Below are positions 1-4,076 of a stretch of DNA of 6,652 nucleotides, piece by piece; within the stretch, counting starts at the first letter, position 1, and the number at the start of each line of letters is the position of its first letter. The stretch is from Desulfocurvus sp. (GTDB lineage Bacteria > Desulfobacterota > Desulfovibrionia > Desulfovibrionales > Desulfovibrionaceae), in the NCBI RefSeq assembly GCF_023230885.1, contig NZ_JALNWM010000198.1:1-6652 (forward strand), given 5' to 3'. The notes under the pieces were generated by a model, which saw nothing but the letters and a program-made list of their open reading frames with translations, was not told where the DNA came from and ran no database searches. The translations under genes were made by a program, and so were the position numbers.

Positions 1-247
1 CGGCGGCGGTCATGGCGTCCAGGACCGGCCCCAGGGCCTGGGGCCGGGCGCCGCCCAGGGCCCGGGCGAGGTCTGCGGCATCCGCGCTTCCGGGCGGGTT
101 TCCGGAGCGCGCAAGCGCGTCGGGCAGCTCCAGGTCGAGAGCCAGGTTCAGCAGGGCCAGGGTCACGGGGGCCACGAGCCAACGGCCCAGTTGGGCGAAG
201 GGCGGCTCCCCGGCCCGGGCGGCGGGGGTGGCGACGGCGCGGGGCAT
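1..247 (-). CDS. N-terminus of a probable SAM-dependent methyltransferase (partial, runs off the left edge)
   Basis: Only the first 82 codons are visible; the gene continues past base 1. The ATG on the minus strand (245-247) lies 2 bases beyond the receptor stop and has a GGAGG ribosome site inside the last receptor codons, 8 bases upstream, so the genes are co-transcribed and probably translationally coupled. After a Pro/Ala-rich start, residues about 18-82 form helices of the type LALLNLALDLELPDAL, then AADLARALG, then GPVLDAM. This is the layout of the small helical/winged-helix dimerisation domain that precedes the Rossmann methyltransferase domain in class I O-methyltransferase-like enzymes. 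The SAM-binding motifs would lie outside the window, so the enzymatic call rests on the N-terminal fold only. The position suggests a role tied to siderophore or metal-complex handling. The substrate is unknown, and another winged-helix protein remains possible. Confidence 0.55.
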   Translation of the reverse strand, partial: MPRAVATPAARAGEPPFAQLGRWLVAPVTLALLNLALDLELPDALARSGNPPGSADAADLARALGGARPQALGPVLDAMTAA

Positions 248-249
248 GG

Positions 250-2301
250 CTAGAACCTCCAGACGATACGGGTTCCGAAGCTCATGGGGTCGCCGTCTTC
301 CACGATGGTCTGGCCGTTGGCCTTGAGCTTCTTGACGGCGTGGCGGTCGTCCAGGAGGTTCTTGGTCCAGACCGAGAACTCCCATTGCTCCGTGCGGTAG
401 CCGACCTGGAGGTTCACCGTGCGCTGGCCCGCGTCGCTCAGGGTGTTTTCGGCGTCGAAGTACTGCTTGCCCGAGCCGAACAGGTCGGCCTGGAGGAACA
501 GCCCGTTGGCGTGGGTGTAGCCGAGACCGAGGTTGAAGGTCAGGTCCGGCGCCCAGGGCAGGCGCTTGCCGTCGTAGTCCCGGGCGCCCACGGTCCACTC
601 GTCGACTTCCGAGCGGGCGTAGCCCAGGCCCGCGCGCAGCTCCAGCCCCGCCAGGGGGAAGGCCCGGGCCTCCAGTTCCACGCCCGTGGAATGGGCCTTG
701 GCGGAGTTGGTGAATTTCCATGCGCCCACGCCCCCGGCGGGGTCCTCCTGGCGGACCTGCTTGTCGCGGATCGTGGAGTGGAAGACCGCGAAGTCGGCCC
801 GCAGGCGGTCGTCGAGCCAGGCGGTCTTCAGCCCGGCCTCGTAGTTGGTGCTGTATTCGGCGTCGTAGTGGAAGTTGTCCGCGTTGCTGGCGGTGAACAC
901 GTTAAACCCCCCGGGCAGGTAGCCCCGGGACCAGGACAGGTAGCCGGTCATATTGTCCGTCATGTCCAGGGACAGGGCGGCCGTGGGCAGCAGTTCGGTG
1001 TAGTCGGTGGTCTTGCCGTAGTCGCGGCGCAGCCCGGCCCCGGTTTCGTAGGTCTGGTCGCCGTCCAGGCGCGTGCGCTCCGCGCGCAGGCCCGCCGTCA
1101 GGCGCAGGCGGTCCAGCATGGCCCAGGTCCCCTGGCCGAAGACGGCGCCGGTCTCTTCGGTGTACTCCGTGTGCAGGGCGGTGCTGGCCGCGGCCATGAG
1201 GCGCTTGCGGTCCATGTCCGTGCGCGTGGAGGCCCGGCCCAGGTATATCCCGCCGACCCAGGACAGCCCGGCGTCGCCCCGGGAGGCCACGCGCAGCTCC
1301 TGGGTCGCGTTGTCCTGGTCGATGCGCATGTCGGACAGGCCCACGGGCGCGGGGGTGCGGTCGATGTCGCTTTTCATCCTGTAGGCGTAGTCCATGTAGC
1401 TGGTGATGGAGGTGACCGTGAAGCGGTCGGCCGCGTATTCGGCCGCCAGGGCGGGCACCACGAGGTCCGAGGAGGCGTCGTCCCTGGCGTTGGCGCGGAC
1501 CTTGAGCCGACCCGAGCGGACCGGGCCGGTGTCCAGGCGCATGGTCCCGATGCCGTCGTCGCTGTGGGCGGCGTCCAGGGACAGGCGCAGGTCCAGGGCG
1601 GCGGTGGGCGTCAGGCGGAGCGTGGCCCGGCCGGTGTCCGCCTTGTGCCCGGCGGCACTGTCGCTGCCCTTGTGCGTGTTTTCCACGAAACCGTCGGTCT
1701 GGTGGCGCAGGAAGCTGCCCGAGAGGTACACCGAATCCCCCATCAGCGGCCCGGCCGCCGAGGCGCCCGTGCGCAGGGTCTCGAAGCTGCCGACCTCGGC
1801 GAAGACCGAGCCGCGCGGGGTGCCGTCCGGCGCGCGGCGCACGACGTTGATCACGCCGGATTCGCTGTTGCGGCCGTACAGCGTGCCCTGCGGCCCGCGC
1901 AGCACCTCGATGCGCTCCACGTCGTGCAGGTACATGTTCTGCATGTACGACAGCGGGTAGGGCACGCCGTCCACATAGAGGCCCGCCGGTGACTGCAGGG
2001 CGGTGTCCCAGGTGGAGAAGCCCCGGATGACGATCTCGTTGCCCGAGCTTGTGCTTTTCATGTGCACGTTGGGGAAGAGGTCCGTCGCGTCCTGCAATGT
2101 CCTGGCCGCAATGTCGTCGAGGTCGAGGTCCGAGGCCCAGGACATGCTGGTGGCGATGTCCCTGACCTTCTGCTCGCGCTTGGTGGCGGTGACGGTGGTC
2201 GTCTCCAGGGTGTGGGCCGGGGCGTCCTGCGGCTGGCGCGCGTGGGCTCCCGGGGCGAGCAGCAGCAGGGCCGCGACGGCGAAGAGGATTGGCTGGCGCA
2301 T
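250..2301 (-). CDS. TonB-dependent outer-membrane siderophore receptor, FyuA-like
   Basis: A 683-aa outer-membrane receptor that should import a ferric siderophore (or similar metal complex) using TonB-ExbBD energy. Residues 1-21 are a signal peptide: a short basic start, the hydrophobic core ILFAVAALLLL, and an AHA cleavage site. A TonB-box-like ETTTVTAT follows (33-40). The plug (about 45-155) carries IVIRGFS, the YVDGVPY loop and the signature VERIEVLRGPQGTLYGRNS ending in GVINVV. The rest is the beta-barrel, with SWSRGYLPGGFN and NYEAGLKTAW segments and a C-terminal VWRF whose last Phe fits the Bam sorting signal. Length and many blocks (TPRG after the plug, QELR, STGVELEA, LFDDR-like LLDDRHA) match the FyuA yersiniabactin receptor family from memory. 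The actual ligand is not known. Start chosen for the signal peptide and an AAGGAG site 5 bases upstream; the frame is also open far upstream, but only as antisense of the regulator. Confidence 0.93.
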   Translation of the reverse strand: MRQPILFAVAALLLLAPGAHARQPQDAPAHTLETTTVTATKREQKVRDIATSMSWASDLDLDDIAARTLQDATDLFPNVHMKSTSSGNEIVIRGFSTWDTALQSPAGLYVDGVPYPLSYMQNMYLHDVERIEVLRGPQGTLYGRNSESGVINVVRRAPDGTPRGSVFAEVGSFETLRTGASAAGPLMGDSVYLSGSFLRHQTDGFVENTHKGSDSAAGHKADTGRATLRLTPTAALDLRLSLDAAHSDDGIGTMRLDTGPVRSGRLKVRANARDDASSDLVVPALAAEYAADRFTVTSITSYMDYAYRMKSDIDRTPAPVGLSDMRIDQDNATQELRVASRGDAGLSWVGGIYLGRASTRTDMDRKRLMAAASTALHTEYTEETGAVFGQGTWAMLDRLRLTAGLRAERTRLDGDQTYETGAGLRRDYGKTTDYTELLPTAALSLDMTDNMTGYLSWSRGYLPGGFNVFTASNADNFHYDAEYSTNYEAGLKTAWLDDRLRADFAVFHSTIRDKQVRQEDPAGGVGAWKFTNSAKAHSTGVELEARAFPLAGLELRAGLGYARSEVDEWTVGARDYDGKRLPWAPDLTFNLGLGYTHANGLFLQADLFGSGKQYFDAENTLSDAGQRTVNLQVGYRTEQWEFSVWTKNLLDDRHAVKKLKANGQTIVEDGDPMSFGTRIVWRF

Positions 2302-2302
2302 G

Positions 2303-2312
2303 GGGTCTCCTT
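2303..2312 (-). promoter_or_regulatory. Ribosome binding site of the receptor gene
   Basis: On the minus strand AAGGAG (2307-2312) sits 5 bases before the ATG at 2301. This decides the start: the reading frame is open upstream for hundreds of codons, but only this ATG has both a strong Shine-Dalgarno site and a following signal peptide. Confidence 0.8.
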
Positions 2313-2322
2313 GCGGGTCGAC

Positions 2323-2339
2323 TTGAAATTGATTTTCCT
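2323..2339. promoter_or_regulatory. Candidate Fur box in the divergent receptor/regulator spacer
   Basis: TTGAAATTGATTTTCCT matches 14 of the 16 specified positions of the Desulfovibrio-type Fur consensus WTGAAAATnATTTTCAW (consensus recalled, not searched). The site covers the -35 hexamer of the regulator promoter and the expected transcription start of the receptor promoter (about 2337). Fur-Fe(II) bound here would block both genes. A further TTTCA on the right (2340-2344 region) makes an extended imperfect palindrome, possibly a second overlapping half-site. Binding is inferred from match and position only. Confidence 0.65.
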
Positions 2340-2343
2340 TTTC

Positions 2344-2349
2344 AGTATA
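2344..2349 (-). promoter_or_regulatory. -10 element of the receptor promoter
   Basis: The minus strand reads TATACT (5/6 to TATAAT), with transcription expected from about 2337, inside the Fur-box-like site. The position 17 bases upstream (2367-2372) reads GCCAGC, which does not resemble a -35 hexamer. A good -10 with no -35 is typical of a promoter that needs an activator, which fits the neighbouring AraC-family regulator. The core is shared with the divergent regulator promoter, so the two polymerases could not bind at once. Confidence 0.5.
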
Positions 2350-2381
2350 CCGGAAGCCGACGGGCCGCTGGCCGCCGAGGG

Positions 2382-2394
2382 GACAAAAATTGTC
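2382..2394. promoter_or_regulatory. Inverted repeat GACAA-N3-TTGTC, candidate regulator binding site
   Basis: Perfect 5-bp arms separated by AAA, standing out in GC-rich surroundings. It is centred roughly 50 bases upstream of the predicted receptor start, where AraC-family activators commonly bind, and within the regulator's own leader, where binding would repress it. PchR and YbtA control their own gene and a divergent or nearby receptor in this way. Assignment to this regulator is inference. Confidence 0.4.
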
Positions 2395-2427
2395 TCGCGC
2401 GGGGCGGGCCCGGAGGCGGCCCCAGGC

Positions 2428-3351
2428 ATGGACACCACGCGCGACCTCTCCCTTTTCGCCGGGCCGGCGGTCTATGATTCCGCCGGGGCCCAGGCCGTGG
2501 CCCTGCGCCCGGGGCTGACCCTGCAACTGGCCCGGGTCGCCTGCGGCGTGCCGTTCCGGGCCGAGTTCGCCATCCAGGATTCCCCGGTCATCTTCGGCTT
2601 CATGCTCGCCGGGCTGAACCGCTGCCGCTACGAGGAGGGCCCCTTGCGCCGGAGCACGCGCGTCCACGGCAGCGGCAGCAACCGGATCACTTATCTTCCC
2701 GAGACAGCAGGCGTTTTGGAATGCCGGGCCGGGATGCACCGGTTGAGCATCATCGCGACCCGGGAGTTCCTGGAACCGTACCTGGCCCTTGGCCGGGCCA
2801 GGACGCCCGGGGGGCTGGCGGCCGCCCTGGGCGGGCGCAAGGAGGCCTTCCAGTGGGCCGGGCGGCGCAGTGTGGACAAGATGCGCCTGGTGGCGGACAT
2901 CCTTGGCCAGCCCTACTGCGGGGGCTTGCGGCGGCTGCACCTGGAGGCGCGCGCCCTGGAGCTGGTCGGGATGCAGCTTGGCGAGCTCCTGGCCCCGGGG
3001 GCGGGGCTCTCGCGGACCCCGGCCCTGGGGGCGGCCGACGAGGCCCGCATCCGCGAGGCCCGCGAAATCCTGGTGCGGGACATGGAGAATCCGCCCTCCC
3101 TGGCCGGGCTGGCCCGGCTGGCGGGCGTCAACGAGAGGAAGCTCAAGACGGGCTTCAAGCAGGTTTTCGGGCTTCCCGTGTTCGAGTATTTCCGCAACTA
3201 CCGCCTCGAAATGGCCCGCGAGCTGCTCGGCTCGGGCGCCATGACCGTCACCGAGGCCGCCATGCACGTCGGCTACCGCAGCCTGGGCCACTTCAGCGCG
3301 GAGTTCCGCCGGAAGTTCGGCCAGACGCCCAAGAAGTTCCAGGGCCGCTGA
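2428..3351 (+). CDS. AraC-family transcriptional regulator, PchR/YbtA type
   Basis: A 307-aa cytoplasmic regulator, near the usual size of PchR and YbtA, which switch on siderophore receptor genes when they bind the ferric siderophore. Residues about 1-190 are the effector-binding region and are less conserved. The C-terminal 100 residues hold the two helix-turn-helix units: the first in PPSLAGLARLAGVNERKLK continuing TGFKQVFG (222-248), the second in TVTEAAMHVGYRSLGHFS followed by EFRRKFGQTPKKF (273-304), the classic AraC signature. NERKLKTGF and VFEYFRNYRLEMAREL are especially like the PchR subgroup. The ATG at 2428 has GGAGG 11 bases upstream, a rather long spacing. The frame is open back to 2062, but that stretch crosses the promoter region and is antisense to the receptor, so it is excluded. 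Divergent placement next to a FyuA-like receptor supports a role as its activator; the inducer is unknown. Confidence 0.92.
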   Translation: MDTTRDLSLFAGPAVYDSAGAQAVALRPGLTLQLARVACGVPFRAEFAIQDSPVIFGFMLAGLNRCRYEEGPLRRSTRVHGSGSNRITYLPETAGVLECRAGMHRLSIIATREFLEPYLALGRARTPGGLAAALGGRKEAFQWAGRRSVDKMRLVADILGQPYCGGLRRLHLEARALELVGMQLGELLAPGAGLSRTPALGAADEARIREAREILVRDMENPPSLAGLARLAGVNERKLKTGFKQVFGLPVFEYFRNYRLEMARELLGSGAMTVTEAAMHVGYRSLGHFSAEFRRKFGQTPKKFQGR

Positions 3352-3372
3352 GCCCGCCGCCTCCGTACGCCT

Positions 3373-3429
3373 CCCCGCCCCGCCTTTGCCTCTGCCCCCT
3401 GCGCCCCGCCGTCCCCACCCCGCCTCCCC
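3373..3429 (-). other. C-rich tract with G-quadruplex potential on the minus strand
   Basis: The plus strand has seven runs of at least four C (3373-3376, 3378-3381, 3395-3399, 3404-3407, 3413-3416, 3418-3421, 3426-3429). Read on the minus strand, the four runs from 3429 to 3404 are GGGG blocks separated by loops of 4, 1 and 5 bases, which meets the usual G-quadruplex rule. It lies between the regulator stop and the promoters of the chaperone operon, on the template strand for rightward transcription. No gene is visible in it. Confidence 0.5.
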
Positions 3430-3439
3430 GCGCGCGAAA

Positions 3440-3457
3440 CCGGCGTTGACACGCCGG
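3440..3457. repeat. 18-bp palindrome (7-bp arms, TGAC centre)
   Basis: CCGGCGT-TGAC-ACGCCGG is a perfect inverted repeat that overlaps the TTGACA hexamer at 3446-3451. It is centred about 110 bases upstream of the predicted sigma54 start, in the range of enhancer-binding-protein sites. Alternatives are an operator on the TTGACA promoter, or the stem of a terminator for the regulator gene; in the last case the TTTTCTT run begins 8 bases after the stem, which is too far for a standard intrinsic terminator. Confidence 0.5.
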
Positions 3458-3474
3458 GCCGTCCGTTTTCTTAT
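3446..3474 (+). promoter_or_regulatory. Possible sigma70-type promoter upstream of the chaperone operon
   Basis: TTGACA (3446-3451, perfect -35) is followed after 17 bases by TCTTAT (3469-3474, 4/6 to the -10 consensus). It would give a leader of about 95 bases. The palindrome over the -35 could serve as its operator. It competes with the sigma54-type site further downstream as the real promoter. Confidence 0.4.
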
Positions 3475-3534
3475 GCGCCGTGTACCGTGGCGTTTTCCCC
3501 GTGTTCCGGCCCGGTCCGGCACTTCAAAAAAAGT

Positions 3535-3550
3535 TGGCATTCATCTTGTA
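3535..3550 (+). promoter_or_regulatory. Sigma54-type -24/-12 promoter of the chaperone-effector operon
   Basis: TGGCATTCATCTTGTA fits the TGGCACG-N4-TTGCW consensus at 9 of 12 fixed positions with exact GG-N10-GY spacing; the -12 pair is GT in place of GC. An A7 tract (3526-3532) lies directly upstream. Transcription would start near 3561, just ahead of the AAGGAGG ribosome site, leaving a leader of about 15 bases. The operon would then need an enhancer-binding protein that is not encoded in this window. Found by eye; the imperfect -12 keeps it provisional. Confidence 0.5.
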
Positions 3551-3575
3551 GGGTTCAGTGGTACAAGGAGGCATC

Positions 3576-4040
3576 ATGAGCAACATCCAGGAGATCATCG
3601 CGGAGTTCGGCCGGAGCATCGGGCTGGACGGCTTGGCCCTCGACGAGGGCAACTGCTGCACCCTGCAGTTCGATGCGCAGGTGGTGACTATCGAGCATCT
3701 GCCCGATTCCGATGAGCTTTATTTCTATACGCGCGTGGGGATCGTGCCCGCGCACGAGGCCACCCGGCTGCGCCTGTTCACTTTCCTGCTCGAGGCGGAC
3801 TGCTTTTTCCGGCGCACCAGCGGCGGCGTCCTGGGTGTGGACATGGAGCGCGAGGCCGTTGTCTACACCAACAAGGTTGGCGTTGGCGGCTGGTTGAACG
3901 CCAACCTCCTTGGCGAATACATGCAGGCCTTCGTCAATCTGGCCGAGGAGTTCGCGCGGCAGCTGCGGGACATCGACGCCCAGGCCCCCGAGGCGGGCGG
4001 CGCGGCCCCCGAGCCCTCGGGGATGGCCCTGCGCGTCTAG
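3576..4040 (+). CDS. Class I type III secretion chaperone, CesT family
   Basis: A small cytoplasmic chaperone of 154 aa, a typical class I size (130-160), acidic as is usual for the family. It should bind the N-terminal part of a secreted effector as a dimer and keep it ready for export. The order of elements fits CesT/SycE: helix 1 (SNIQEIIAEFGRSIGL, 2-17), strands CCTLQFD and QVVTIEHL (27-42), strand ELYFYTRVGIVP (47-58), a helix RLRLFTFLLEADCFF (64-78), a glycine-containing turn and strand (TSGGVLGVDMEREAVVYTN, 81-99), and the final helix LLGEYMQAFVNLAEEFARQL (111-130). A Pro/Ala tail of about 20 residues ends it. The ATG at 3576 has AAGGAGG 4 bases before it; a GTG 18 bases upstream is in frame but lies before the ribosome site. 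The next gene starts 36 bases later and is the likely substrate. Several codons here are less GC-rich than those of neighbouring genes. Confidence 0.85.
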   Translation: MSNIQEIIAEFGRSIGLDGLALDEGNCCTLQFDAQVVTIEHLPDSDELYFYTRVGIVPAHEATRLRLFTFLLEADCFFRRTSGGVLGVDMEREAVVYTNKVGVGGWLNANLLGEYMQAFVNLAEEFARQLRDIDAQAPEAGGAAPEPSGMALRV

Positions 4041-4076
4041 GCGCACACCCAAAGAAAGCCCAAGGGGGAGGACATC

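Larger units (their letters stand above)
2323..2351 (+). promoter_or_regulatory. Sigma70-type promoter of the AraC-family regulator
   Basis: TTGAAA (2323-2328) is 5/6 to the -35 consensus and TATACC (2346-2351) is 4/6 to the -10 consensus, with an exact 17-base spacer. The predicted start is near 2358, giving a leader of about 70 bases before the ATG at 2428. The -35 lies within the candidate Fur box. Confidence 0.6.

Noticed and set aside
340..1992. 550-codon plus-strand open frame opposite the receptor
   Set aside because: It is antisense to a clearly recognisable TonB-dependent receptor, and its own translation is low-complexity Val/Gly/Gln/Ala-rich text.
2062..2427. N-terminal extension of the AraC-family regulator by 122 residues
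   Set aside because: It would overlap the receptor signal-peptide region on the other strand and run through the promoters and Fur-like site. The ATG at 2428 gives the normal family length.
3475..3497. CGCC...GGCG followed by TTTTCCCC as a terminator of the regulator gene
   Set aside because: Only four base pairs with a 9-base loop; too weak to call.
2302..3540. Upstream extension of the receptor frame to a 1096-residue minus-strand protein
   Set aside because: The extra 413 residues are antisense to the AraC-family gene, Pro/Gly/Arg/Gln-rich and without motifs. The real start has a ribosome site and signal peptide at 2301. The open frame is a by-product of high GC.
3558..3575. Alternative GTG start of the chaperone at 3558
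   Set aside because: It lies ahead of the AAGGAGG site and at or before the predicted sigma54 transcription start. The ATG at 3576 has the ribosome site at working distance and the usual family N-terminus.
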